NCBI GenBank assembly: GCA_937982565.1
Contig: CALJLN010000010.1
Span: forward strand, 1 to 64,000
Reading direction: 5' to 3'
From: UBA2421 sp002343075
GTDB taxonomy: Bacteria; Planctomycetota; Phycisphaerae; Tepidisphaerales; Tepidisphaeraceae
Length of the DNA: 64,000 nt
Shown piece by piece: positions 23,922-31,856 of this stretch. The translations under genes and the position numbers were made by a program. Under the pieces are notes generated by a model, which saw nothing but the letters and a program-made list of their open reading frames with translations, ran no database searches and was not told where the DNA came from. Each line of letters starts with the position of its first letter. The stretch's first letter is position 1.

Positions 23922-24650
23922 ATGCCGCCGCAAAACCACCCTCAAGATTCTGTCGAGTCACTGGTTGCGATGATGGACGCGTTTGCGTCGAGTCACTTCC
24001 GTGATCTGGTCTCGGTCGCCGACATCACCGCCGCCGCCGGGCTAAGCGCGGGATATGGGGCGACGTTGTTTCGCCGACAGACCGGAAAGACGCTGGTCGG
24101 CCGACTGACCGAGCTTCGCGTGCACCACGCCGAGCGTCTTCTGGCTGGCACCCGGATGACGGTTCTTGAAGTGGCGATGCAAAGCGGCTTTGGGTCGCTC
24201 AGCCGGTTCTATGAGGCTTTTACCCAGGTCACCGGTATGCGCCCGCGTGAGGTGCGCGGCCCTCTGCCGACTCACCGCTCGCCGGGCACGACCTTTCATG
24301 CGATCTGGGTTGATGACCGCCCGCTGAACAACGTCATCGAACGACGCTGCCTTGCGGAGATAGGCATCGTCGTCGATAGCTATCAAAACAACTTCGACGC
24401 GCTTGGCGCCATGAAACTCGCCCACTACCACGTCGTCGTCAGCGACATCCATCGCGACGCGCCCGCCGAAAGCGGCTGGTCATTGCTTCGCGCTGTCAAA
24501 CACATTCGCGCTGACATACCGTTCTTCTTCTACACCGGGTTTGTGGACGTGCCGAGGCGACGCCAGGCGCAGCACCGCGGCGCCACCGGGATGTTTACCC
24601 GACCACGCCAATTGTTCGACGCAGTATTGCGCGTTGTCGGGCAGACCTGA
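23922..24650 (+). CDS. AraC-type HTH protein with C-terminal receiver-like domain
   Basis: Likely transcription regulator. Residues about 10-115 are an AraC/XylS DNA-binding domain: LVSVADITAAAGLSAGYGATLFRRQTG forms the first helix-turn-helix and VLEVAMQSGFGSLSRFYEAFTQVTGMRPREVR the second. Residues about 125-240 resemble a response-regulator receiver fold: FHAIWVDDRP (acidic pair), YHVVVSDIHRDAPAESGWSLLRAVK (candidate phosphoacceptor Asp in VVSDI) and IPFFFYTGFVD (conserved Thr), ending in FDAVLRVV. The order is reversed from usual response regulators. It sits between murB and a PEP-CTERM gene inside the dcw arm. No partner kinase is seen. Confidence 0.75.
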   Translation: MPPQNHPQDSVESLVAMMDAFASSHFRDLVSVADITAAAGLSAGYGATLFRRQTGKTLVGRLTELRVHHAERLLAGTRMTVLEVAMQSGFGSLSRFYEAFTQVTGMRPREVRGPLPTHRSPGTTFHAIWVDDRPLNNVIERRCLAEIGIVVDSYQNNFDALGAMKLAHYHVVVSDIHRDAPAESGWSLLRAVKHIRADIPFFFYTGFVDVPRRRQAQHRGATGMFTRPRQLFDAVLRVVGQT

Positions 24651-24757
24651 GAAAACCGGAAGTGCTTGAAGCGAAAACCGGACGACTGCACACCCGCACA
24701 TTTGTATCCTTCATGCTATTGTTGCGTTCAAAACTCGTCTTTTACATGAGGTGATCT

Positions 24758-25519
24758 ATGTCTCGGCTTCATTGCAAACCGATGTCCATCCTTGCCGCAC
24801 TTTCCGGCATCCTGCTGCCATCGAGCGTCGCGCTCGCAGCTCCAGTGCCGCTTGCCTCGTTCGTTGAAAGCGGCGGAACCAACGATCATCTGCCCGAGTC
24901 CATCAGTTTTGACGAGTCGTTTTCAGATGACTCTGGTAACGCGTGGCAGGTCGCTTGGCAGGTCATCACCACCGCAGGCAACAAACCCTCCGTGGACATC
25001 ACAGCCGACCTCAATGTCCAGGGCACTTTCCTCGGCCCCCCAGTCCAGGTCTTTGGCAACACGACCTATTTCTTTCGATTCGACGGAGAGGTGCCAGACC
25101 CTGATCTGCCAATCCCGGTTCGCATCTTTGCCGCCGCCGAAGTCAGTGCCTCGGGCAGCGGTCGCGCGCAGGCGTTCGCCCGATATTGGGATGATGCGAG
25201 CCACCCCACCAGCCCGGCCTTTGCATCGGCATCCGCAGGTTTTCCTGACACACCGGCCAGTGACGGGTTCGATGTCGTCCACCAAGATGTTGCCCGCCTC
25301 GGCGTGATTGGGGCAGTGAACTACCTCGGCAGAGGATTTTTTGTTGACAATGCCGACGGTGAGTTCCAGATCGTGGTTGATCCCGTGATAGAAGTCGATC
25401 CGTCGTATCCGTATGCGGACCTGATCACACTCACACTAAGTGAGAACATTCCTGAACCGAGTGGGGTTGCATTTCTCGGATTCTGCGCTGGCTTCGTCGC
25501 ACTTCGACGGCGATTCTGA
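24758..25519 (+). CDS. PEP-CTERM secreted protein of unknown function
   Basis: A 253-residue exported protein with an N-terminal signal (hydrophobic ILAALSGILLPSSVALAAP) and a C-terminal PEP-CTERM tail: IPEPSGVAFLGFCAGFVALRRRF, that is, the PEP motif, a hydrophobic helix and terminal arginines. Such tails are processed by exosortase-type sorting systems; no exosortase gene is visible here. The body is rich in beta-forming segments, with no domain that I recognise. It interrupts the murB-ddl linkage and may be an unrelated insertion in the cluster. GAGGTGAT before the ATG is a good ribosome-binding site. Confidence 0.85.
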   Translation: MSRLHCKPMSILAALSGILLPSSVALAAPVPLASFVESGGTNDHLPESISFDESFSDDSGNAWQVAWQVITTAGNKPSVDITADLNVQGTFLGPPVQVFGNTTYFFRFDGEVPDPDLPIPVRIFAAAEVSASGSGRAQAFARYWDDASHPTSPAFASASAGFPDTPASDGFDVVHQDVARLGVIGAVNYLGRGFFVDNADGEFQIVVDPVIEVDPSYPYADLITLTLSENIPEPSGVAFLGFCAGFVALRRRF

Positions 25520-25575
25520 AGCGTTCCAGAACATGTCGTGTTGCCGAGCGGCGGTCTTGCGGTAGATTCACTCCC

Positions 25576-26478
25576 ATGCAAATTACCGTTCTCCGCGGCG
25601 GGCCGAGTGCCGAACGCGAAATTTCTCTGATCAGCGGGGCCGCCGTTGCTGATGGGCTGCGACAGGCCGGGCATGTCGTCTTTGAATCGGACATTTCGCC
25701 GACCGAACTTTCCGGCCTGGATCACCCCGCCGATGTCATTTTTCCGGTGCTTCATGGCGCATTTGGTGAAAGTGGCGAGTTGCAGGAGATACTCGAACAG
25801 CGGCGGTTGCGGTTTGTCGGTTCAGGCAGCCGGGCCTCGCGTATTGGAATCGACAAGATTGCCACCAAGGAAGTCTGGAAGGCCTCTGGCCTGCCAACCC
25901 CCGCATGGAACACGGTCCGCCGGGGTGAGACTTATCCGACGATTGACGGGCCATGCGTGGTCAAAGCCATCGGCAGCGGGAGCAGCATTGACGTCTTTGT
26001 CTGCAAAGCGCCCGCCGAAGCCCCCGCCAACGCTTCGGCAGCGCTGGCACAGGTGCTGGCGCGACACGATCGCGCGCTCGTTGAACAATTCATCAATGGC
26101 ATAGAGTTAACCGTCGGTATTCTCGAAGACCGCGCACTGGCGCCAATCCGAATCGTGCCGAAGTCGGAGTTCTTTGATTTTGAGGCGAAGTACAAGAGCT
26201 CGGAGACTGAACACCGATTCGAGACCGGCCTGCCCAGTGATGTCGTGAAGTTGGTGCAGGACTTGGCGTTTGATGCGCATAACGTGGTTGGCTGTCGAGA
26301 CTTATCGCGTGTCGATGTCATCGTGGACAATCAGAACAGGCCGTATTTGATTGAGATCAATACCCTCCCCGGCTTCACTCCAAAGAGCCTGCTTCCCGAG
26401 GCGGCAGCGCACGCAGGGATTCCTTTCGCTGCGCTGGTCGACCGCCTCGCCCGCGGGGCGCTGGCGCGGGAGCAATAG
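25576..26478 (+). CDS. ddl: D-alanine--D-alanine ligase
   Basis: ATP-grasp enzyme making the D-Ala-D-Ala dipeptide used by MurF. The N-terminus VLRGGPSAEREISLISGAAV holds the D-Ala-binding glutamate; VIFPVLHGAFGESGELQEIL and RFVGSGSRASRIGIDKIATKEVW follow. The ATP-grasp part contains PCVVKAIGSGSSIDVFVCK, LVEQFINGIELTVGIL and the Mg-ligand region CRDLSRVDVIVD...PYLIEINTLPGFTPKSLLPEAAAHAG. At 300 residues it is a typical DdlB-type enzyme. It lies directly upstream of ftsQ, as in the canonical dcw order. Confidence 0.95.
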   Translation: MQITVLRGGPSAEREISLISGAAVADGLRQAGHVVFESDISPTELSGLDHPADVIFPVLHGAFGESGELQEILEQRRLRFVGSGSRASRIGIDKIATKEVWKASGLPTPAWNTVRRGETYPTIDGPCVVKAIGSGSSIDVFVCKAPAEAPANASAALAQVLARHDRALVEQFINGIELTVGILEDRALAPIRIVPKSEFFDFEAKYKSSETEHRFETGLPSDVVKLVQDLAFDAHNVVGCRDLSRVDVIVDNQNRPYLIEINTLPGFTPKSLLPEAAAHAGIPFAALVDRLARGALAREQ

Positions 26479-26566
26479 ATAAAGAAACTCGCTGCGAGCG
26501 TCCGATAACCACTTGGGATATCGTCTGAACGCGCTGCGCGCATTACTCGCGCATAGACTCATTTGT

Positions 26567-27484
26567 ATGGCAAGAAAGCCGGTCAAAACTTCTGCTAAAC
26601 CCGTCTCGTCGAACTCTTTGGCGACACGGAAGATTCTCTACCACTTTACCGGCGCAATGATCTTCCTCGCGGTGCTCGCGATGGCGTTTTGGTTTGCGCG
26701 GCGAGAAGTGTCTCTCAGGCTGGCTTATGCGCCCGACCCGCCCGTGGTAGTGTTTCGTGATCGACCGGCTTGGATGACCGACGAGATTGCCGAGAGCCTC
26801 GCACGATCGGTTCGCCCGCTGCGAGGAAGTTCGGCGTTTGATGACCGCGTCCTCGCCGACTGTGCTCGCGTTCTCGGTGCCAGCCCGTGGGTCCGGCAGG
26901 TCAAATCGATTCGCCGGGCCTACCACTCGCGTCCGGGCGATCTGATCGAGATCGAGTGCGACTTTCGAGCGCCGATGGCAATGGTGCGCTGGCAGGATTA
27001 CTTCTGGCTGATTGATTCTGACGGCTACAAACTCCCCGAGCAATACACCGCCGAACAGGCCGCAGACCTGGTGCTGGATAACGAGCGTCGTCCACACTTA
27101 CGGATCATTGATGGCGTGGCGCACGCGCCGGTGGAATCAGGCCAGCAGTGGCCAGGTGCCGACCTGGCCGCAGGACTAGAGCTGGCGCGGCTCCTCTTCG
27201 GCCAGCGCTACGTCGACGAGATTGTGAAGATCGACATTAGCAACTTCTCGGGGCGGATTGACCCGCGCGAGGCGCATCTGACCCTGGTGACCCGCGATGG
27301 CACTGAGGTTCGATGGGGGCGACCAATCAGCGCGAAAGACGCCTTCATTGAAATTGCCCCGGCAAAGAAACTTGAAGCAATGCAGCAGATTTTCACCACG
27401 TTTAATCGGGTCGATGCGGGCCAGCCGTGGGTGGACATTCGCTTTGACAAAGTCACCTACCCCGCGGCTGCAGGGACGCAGTGA
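26567..27484 (+). CDS. ftsQ: FtsQ/DivIB-like division protein
   Basis: Bitopic membrane protein, in other bacteria the scaffold of FtsL/FtsB and the FtsWI synthase. Start chosen at ATG 26567 (MARKPVKTSAK), which gives a basic cytoplasmic tail followed by one membrane segment, GAMIFLAVLAMAFWFARRE. The periplasmic part has a POTRA-like region (residues about 65-145: CARVLGASPWVRQVKSIRRAY) and an FtsQ beta domain with YFWLIDSDGYKLPE, KIDISNFSGRIDPREAHLTLVTRDGTEVRWGR and a terminal MQQIFTTFNRVDAGQPWVDIRF. Sequence similarity is moderate, but the position right after ddl supports the call. ftsA and ftsZ do not follow. It overlaps the next gene by 4 bp. Confidence 0.8.
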   Translation: MARKPVKTSAKPVSSNSLATRKILYHFTGAMIFLAVLAMAFWFARREVSLRLAYAPDPPVVVFRDRPAWMTDEIAESLARSVRPLRGSSAFDDRVLADCARVLGASPWVRQVKSIRRAYHSRPGDLIEIECDFRAPMAMVRWQDYFWLIDSDGYKLPEQYTAEQAADLVLDNERRPHLRIIDGVAHAPVESGQQWPGADLAAGLELARLLFGQRYVDEIVKIDISNFSGRIDPREAHLTLVTRDGTEVRWGRPISAKDAFIEIAPAKKLEAMQQIFTTFNRVDAGQPWVDIRFDKVTYPAAAGTQ

Positions 27485-28113
27485 CATCCTCAGTCCGCCA
27501 CAATTCAAGACATGCGGGCGACACATTTCCCCCTGCCGCAACGATCAGTTTCTGGATCGTGGTCCACACCCTCACAATCGCTTGCAGTGAGTCGGGTCTG
27601 TCTGCGCCGGTCGGTACAAATCTGCCGTGGTCGCCTTCGGTGATGCTGCTTGGCATGCAGATTCTGGTCAGCGGGCTGATCTTTCCTTCACTGCTGCGAA
27701 CATGGCGTGGCTTGGCACTCGCCAGCGCGGTTGCGGTCCCGTTTCTGGCAATATCAGGCCGGTCGGCGGGAACTCCGGTACTGCTGCAACTGGGTGAGTG
27801 GGGCTTCCTGACGGCGTGGTTGGTTGCGCTTCATCCGTGGGCCGCTCTCGCCGGACGGCGAAACTGTCGACTGAACGCAGCCGCCGCCGGCGCGCTTTTT
27901 ACGCTCGGATTGCCCCTGCTCCTGTACGCAATGCTCGATTTCCGCGGCACTTCTCCGGCGACAAACCTGCTCGGCTTGCACCCGTTGCTCGCCATCAATG
28001 GCTTCTCATTCCTCCACTTACCACCACCACAGATATGGGCGGTTTTGCTGGGAATCTGCGTGATTGGCGGGGTATCGGCATTCTATAGCCGCAGTGCGCC
28101 CAGAGACTCATAG
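27481..28113 (+). CDS. Polytopic membrane protein of unknown function, translationally coupled to ftsQ
   Basis: I do not recognise the family. The 210-residue product has about five hydrophobic segments (SVMLLGMQILVSGLIFPSLL, LALASAVAVPFLAISG, FLTAWLVALHPWAAL, AGALFTLGLPLLLYAML and IWAVLLGICVIGGVSAFY). The GTG start overlaps the ftsQ stop codon (GTGA), implying coupled translation and a role with FtsQ in the envelope. It holds the place where ftsA and ftsZ lie in canonical clusters. Confidence 0.75.
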   Translation: MTSSVRHNSRHAGDTFPPAATISFWIVVHTLTIACSESGLSAPVGTNLPWSPSVMLLGMQILVSGLIFPSLLRTWRGLALASAVAVPFLAISGRSAGTPVLLQLGEWGFLTAWLVALHPWAALAGRRNCRLNAAAAGALFTLGLPLLLYAMLDFRGTSPATNLLGLHPLLAINGFSFLHLPPPQIWAVLLGICVIGGVSAFYSRSAPRDS

Positions 28114-28253
28114 CGGTCAAGACAGGTTATCCACAATTCTCTGGCTTAAATGGGCCGACTTTTGTGCGTCGAAGGTGCAAAACTCCATTCATCGGCCATT
28201 CGCGAAGATTTCCTTCACAGATTCGCGCTGATTTTTGTTTTCCCGATTGCAAA

Positions 28254-28279
28254 AGTGGCGAAGAGTGGTAAAACGTGTC
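28254..28279 (+). promoter_or_regulatory. Candidate MraZ operator boxes
   Basis: AGTGGC (28254-28259), AGTGGT (28264-28269) and a weaker CGTGTC (28274-28279) repeat at an exact 10-bp period, 27-52 bp before the mraZ start. MraZ is known to bind direct TGGG-like repeats with 10-bp spacing upstream of its own gene, so autoregulation is plausible. The box sequence differs from the proteobacterial consensus. Confidence 0.45.
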
Positions 28280-28305
28280 GCGTCAGATAACGAATTCCAG
28301 AGCAG

Positions 28306-28782
28306 ATGAGACATGCGGTTTACATCGGCGAGCACGAACTCACGATCGACAGCAAGAATAGAATTCTTGTGCCTTCGGACGTGAAGAAATCGATGGACAA
28401 AGATCGTGACGGCGTGGGCTTCTTCTTGGTTTTTGGGCAAAACCGCAAGCTCTGGCTCTTTGGCGAGAGGTACTATGAAGAGTTAATCGCCCGAGAAGAG
28501 CAAAACCTGTCGCCGGAAGCCGAGATGCGGCCCGATGCCAAGACGCTGGAGAATTGGCACGCTACTTTCGGCATGGCGAACAAGCTGCGGTGGGATGGGC
28601 AAGGCAGGATTCTCATCCCTGAATTGATGCTTCGACGTACGGGAACCGGCAGAGACATTACCCTCGTCGGTGTCAGGAATCATTTGGAGATTTGGAACCG
28701 CGACGACTGGGAAGTGCGGTTCAATCAGTTGCTTCAAGCTCCCCAGGTGTCGGCCCACCAGGCCCAGCCGGGGCAAAATTAA
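28306..28782 (+). CDS. mraZ: Transcriptional regulator MraZ
   Basis: DNA-binding regulator that normally controls the dcw operon. Two SpoVT-AbrB-like repeats are visible, each with its DXXXR motif: DSKNR in GEHELTIDSKNRILVPSDVKK and DGQGR in NKLRWDGQGRILIPELMLRR. The protein is 158 residues, slightly longer than the usual 143-152, with a Q-rich tail. It is preceded by three 10-bp-periodic GTGG boxes and followed by about 940 bp without a clear gene before rsmH, whereas in most genomes mraZ and rsmH are adjacent. Confidence 0.93.
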   Translation: MRHAVYIGEHELTIDSKNRILVPSDVKKSMDKDRDGVGFFLVFGQNRKLWLFGERYYEELIAREEQNLSPEAEMRPDAKTLENWHATFGMANKLRWDGQGRILIPELMLRRTGTGRDITLVGVRNHLEIWNRDDWEVRFNQLLQAPQVSAHQAQPGQN

Positions 28783-28889
28783 TCTCGGAGTCGTCGCTGA
28801 ATGCGGTGCCACCCGCTCCGGGCATTCACGACGCAAGCGGTTTAGCCGGAGAGCGAATCCCGGCCAAAAACCACAAAATTCAGGGTTTA

Positions 28890-29287
28890 CGCAGTAGGGA
28901 TCGACGGACATATCCCTAGAAATGGGCGACGGCAGAACCGCCAAGACGGGCAAACAAGCGAGAAGATCCCCAGTCCAGCACCGCCGAAAAAGAAGGAGCG
29001 GCCGGTCAGGAGTTGCAAATGAAGCAAAGCTCGCAGTGGGCACGCCGAAGGATCGACGCGCCAACTGCGAGCCGTGAAGTTACGCGAAAATGGGAAATGC
29101 GTTGCGCGATCCCCGCGCCATGCATGTCCACCATGCTGGTGTAACTCACTGCCTGAAAACACGTTGCGTGCTGTGTGGTCGTCCCACGGACGGGGCCTTG
29201 GGTTGCAGCCCAAGGGTGCACGGATGCCCGACCTCACAGTCTCACCCAAATCGGGCGACACGGATGTTGCCCGACTTGGTTTTTTTA
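28890..29287 (+). ncRNA. Candidate structured non-coding RNA ending in an intrinsic terminator
   Basis: The chain of hairpins between mraZ and rsmH ends in a textbook terminator, so a transcript clearly stops here without containing a gene of its own. It may be a free-standing RNA gene or a long mraZ 3' UTR. I looked for RNase P conserved regions (such as GAGGAAAGTCC and ACAGAA-CCGGCTTA), the SRP RNA GGAAGG-GCAGC loop and a tmRNA end and found none. A 6S-like RNA is possible but I could not fold it convincingly. The 5' end is a guess. Confidence 0.35.
29246..29287 (+). terminator. Rho-independent terminator upstream of rsmH
   Basis: Stem CCAAATCGGGC (29246-29256) pairs with GCCCGACTTGG (29269-29279) with one mismatch across a 12-nt loop, followed directly by seven T (29280-29286). 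It ends transcripts from the mraZ side before rsmH. Confidence 0.85.
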
Positions 29288-29722
29288 CCCAGTTTTCGCA
29301 CCATTTCTGCAGCGCTCGGGTGCGGGCGACCCGATTTTGGTCTGACCTTAGACCGTTTTGCGAAAAGACCGCTTAATCGGGCGGCAATTTCCGATCGGCC
29401 ACACCGAACGGAGTACGCTAACACAGACCCTGCCGCCGTCAATGGGAGAAACCCTGATAGTCAGACCGCACGGCCAAGATACGTCAAAAACCGGTCCTTG
29501 ATGGCTGTTAACGCTAGCAAGCAGCAAATCCAAGTGCCGCACGACCGGTCCCTAACCCGCGCGGATTGTGGGAATATCGGTCGAGCTACCCGTCGTGGTG
29601 CAGGCCTTAAGCTGCAGCTAGCGCGGCGGGTCCAGAGTGGGATATCAAACATTCTCCGAACAAACGAGTATCGCACACTACCGGGCGACTTTCAAGAAAA
29701 AAATGGTCACAATCCCGAGTTT

Positions 29723-30637
29723 ATGGACGAACCCGAACCCGAACACGGTCACGAGTCAGTGATGCTCGCCGAGACGATCGAGGCACTGGCCGTTCGACCC
29801 GGCGCGGTTGTGGTCGATTGCACCGTCGGTCGCGGAGGCCACTCAGTTGCGGTCGCTGCGGCACTCGGCCCGGAAGGGAAACTCATCGGGCTGGACGCCG
29901 ATCCCCGAAACATTGAGTACGCCCGTACCCGGCTGCAAACCGCCGGCTGCCCTGTGCACCTTTTCAATGCCAACTTTTCCGAGTTAGACCTCGTTCTGAG
30001 GGAAGTCGGCATCCCTCAAGTCGATGCCCTGCTTGCGGACCTGGGATTGAGCACTAACCAGTTCCTTACGCCGGACTACGGCATGAGTTTCAGTGAACAG
30101 GGGCCGCTGGACATGCGCATCGATCCCCGCACTCGGCTCACTGCGAGCCAGATTGTCAATCGCTTTGGCGAACGAGAACTGGCCGATCTGCTTTATCACC
30201 TCAGTGATGAACGATTTTCTCGACGAATTGCAAGAAAGATTGTCGAAGCGCGTAAAGTTTCGCCGATCAAAAGTACGAGCGATCTAGCCGAGCTTGTCAG
30301 GTCGGCTGTTCCCTCAACTGGCGCAGGACGCGCCGGCACCCGGATCGATCCGGCCACCCGCACTTTCATGGCTCTCCGAATGAAAGTGAACGAGGAAGTG
30401 GAAAATCTCTCCAGACTGCTTGAAGTCGCCCCTGGGCACCTCAAGCCCGGCGGGAGGATGGCGGTCATCAGCTTCCACAGTGTGGAAGACCGGGCGGTGA
30501 AGCAGGCGTTTCGGTTTGCGGAGCAGACCGGGCTTCTCAAGGTTGTGACGAAAAAGCCCCTCTCGCCCTCCGACCTCGAAACTGCAAGAAATCCACGAGC
30601 ACGCTCTGCGAAGCTGCGCGTGGCTGAAAAAACTTAA
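29723..30637 (+). CDS. rsmH: 16S rRNA (cytosine(1402)-N(4))-methyltransferase RsmH
   Basis: SAM-dependent methylation of C1402 in 16S rRNA. The frame is open far upstream, but ATG 29723 gives the family N-terminus HESVMLAETIEALAV followed by the SAM motif VVVDCTVGRGGHSVAVAAALGPEGKLIGLDADP. Further signatures are DALLADLGLSTNQF, GPLDMRIDPRTRLTASQIVN, TRTFMALRMKVNEEVENL and GGRMAVISFHSVEDRAVKQAF, with the C-terminal SAKLRVAEK. Length 304 residues, as expected. It is separated from mraZ by a terminator, so it probably has its own promoter. Confidence 0.95.
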   Translation: MDEPEPEHGHESVMLAETIEALAVRPGAVVVDCTVGRGGHSVAVAAALGPEGKLIGLDADPRNIEYARTRLQTAGCPVHLFNANFSELDLVLREVGIPQVDALLADLGLSTNQFLTPDYGMSFSEQGPLDMRIDPRTRLTASQIVNRFGERELADLLYHLSDERFSRRIARKIVEARKVSPIKSTSDLAELVRSAVPSTGAGRAGTRIDPATRTFMALRMKVNEEVENLSRLLEVAPGHLKPGGRMAVISFHSVEDRAVKQAFRFAEQTGLLKVVTKKPLSPSDLETARNPRARSAKLRVAEKT

Positions 30638-30639
30638 CT

Positions 30640-30719
30640 TCCTGGTTGCTAGGCGCTGGTTGCTAGCAATCAGTGCTGGGTCTCAACCAGCAACAGGCAG
30701 CCAGCAACGAGCAACTGGA
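30640..30719. repeat. Palindromic element PE-E between rsmH and the LysM gene
   Basis: Left arm 30640-30669 (CTGGTTGCTAGGCGCTGGTTGC) and right arm 30685-30718, whose units CAGCAAC, AGGCAGC, CAGCAAC and GAGCAAC form a 7-nt period. It is intergenic, occupies nearly all the space between the two genes, and could act as a transcript-stabilising hairpin. Confidence 0.75.
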
Positions 30720-30726
30720 CTGACAC

Positions 30727-31785
30727 ATGACGCGCGAAACCAAGATCGGATTGCTGGTCGGACTGGCATTTATCATCGTCATCGGAATCCTGCTTTCCGA
30801 CCACCTCACCAGCAGCACCGAACCCCCGGCGGCGCCGATTTCGGGGGCTGGAGCAGTGGTCCGCTCGGCGGTCAACACACCAGTTCATTCGCAGCAGCCG
30901 ATGCCGCAAGCCGCGGCCCCGCAGGTGCAGATTCGCCAGCCGGTTCGCGCCGCAGAGGAGTTTCAACCGCGCCCGCAACCGGTCAAGGTCGTCTCCATTG
31001 ATTCCCCGGTCCAACAGGAACCAGTCTCGATTACTTCCCCTGACACCAACCCAGGTGCGACGTACGTCCAGCACACACCAGACACCTCATCGAACAACCG
31101 ATCGACAAGGGATTTCAGCCATCCTGATCAATCAACATTCCACCAATCCGCGGAAGCGCGCGATGAGCCAGTCAATACTACCGGATCCACAACCCAGATT
31201 CCGAACAGTGATCCGGTTCTCGCCCGACTCAACGCCGAAGCTGCGCGGCTGGGTGAATCGGTGGTTCCAGTGAGCAACACAGCATCCGCTCCGCAGCCCG
31301 CTGGCATGACTAAGTACAAGGTCCAAGCCGGTGACTCGCTGTCAAAGATCGCCAGCAAAGTGTATGGCACGAGCAACCAGGCGGCCATCGCGGCGATCGT
31401 CGAAGCCAACCCAAGCCTGAAGGCCAATCCCAACCTCGTTATTGAAGGTCGCACGTACAACATGCCCGTCCTGTCGACAGCCGGGACCACGGCGGCAGGT
31501 CGCGCGGGTACCGAGCGCATTGCCGCCGACCGTTTAACGCCCCCAACCGGGACACTCGTACCAGCGCCACAGGCGAGCTCCAACAATGCAAGTGCTGATT
31601 CTCGCTCGACTTACACTGTAGTAGATGGCGACAACCTCACTCGTATTGCACGAGAACAGTGCGGCACCGACGACGCAGTAGCGGCCATCAAGGAACTCAA
31701 TCGAGATCTGCTCAAAGGCGGCGATGTGATCCGTCCTGGCATGAAGCTCCGTCTGCCCGCGAAATCGGTCGCGGTGAGTCAGTGA
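30727..31785 (+). CDS. Membrane-anchored protein with two LysM domains
   Basis: A 352-residue envelope protein. Residues about 5-23 (KIGLLVGLAFIIVIGILLS) form a signal anchor. A long Pro/Gln/Ala/Ser-rich linker follows to about residue 195. LysM 1 (TKYKVQAGDSLSKIASKVYG...NPNLVIEGRTYNMP, about 196-250) and LysM 2 (STYTVVDGDNLTRIAREQCG...VIRPGMKLRLPAK, about 295-347) are predicted to bind N-acetylglucosamine chains. Its place between rsmH and ftsL/ftsI suggests that it anchors or organises septal peptidoglycan (inference). I do not recognise a named orthologue. Confidence 0.88.
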   Translation: MTRETKIGLLVGLAFIIVIGILLSDHLTSSTEPPAAPISGAGAVVRSAVNTPVHSQQPMPQAAAPQVQIRQPVRAAEEFQPRPQPVKVVSIDSPVQQEPVSITSPDTNPGATYVQHTPDTSSNNRSTRDFSHPDQSTFHQSAEARDEPVNTTGSTTQIPNSDPVLARLNAEAARLGESVVPVSNTASAPQPAGMTKYKVQAGDSLSKIASKVYGTSNQAAIAAIVEANPSLKANPNLVIEGRTYNMPVLSTAGTTAAGRAGTERIAADRLTPPTGTLVPAPQASSNNASADSRSTYTVVDGDNLTRIAREQCGTDDAVAAIKELNRDLLKGGDVIRPGMKLRLPAKSVAVSQ

Positions 31786-31815
31786 ACCGAAGAGGCCGTG
31801 TTGCGGGATGATGGC

Positions 31816-31839
31816 TGGAGAGCGCTCATTCGCTCTCCA
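31816..31839 (+). promoter_or_regulatory. Perfect 9-bp hairpin before ftsL
   Basis: TGGAGAGCG and CGCTCTCCA pair perfectly around a 6-nt loop, 18 bp before the ftsL start. Only a short ATTTT follows, so it is more likely an mRNA structure or weak attenuator than a full terminator. Confidence 0.4.
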
Positions 31840-31856
31840 CCTCTCATGGTATTTTG

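Larger units (their letters stand above)
28783..29722. other. Long mraZ-rsmH intergenic region, about 940 bp, structured
   Basis: No convincing protein gene is present; the open frame running into rsmH from 29090 has no coding look. Several perfect hairpins occur: TAGGGAT/ATCCCTA (28895-28918), GCTCGCAGT/ACTGCGAGC (29029-29072), CCTTGGG/CCCAAGG (29196-29215), and a strong intrinsic terminator at 29246-29287. The last 430 bp before rsmH should contain its promoter. Confidence 0.6.

Noticed and set aside
28783..29290. RNase P RNA, SRP RNA or tmRNA between mraZ and rsmH
   Set aside because: Conserved core sequences of these RNAs were not found on either strand, although rnpB neighbours mraZ in some bacteria.
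29090..29722. N-terminal extension of RsmH to 29090
   Set aside because: The extension crosses the intrinsic terminator and hairpins and has no domain-like sequence. ATG 29723 gives the standard N-terminus.
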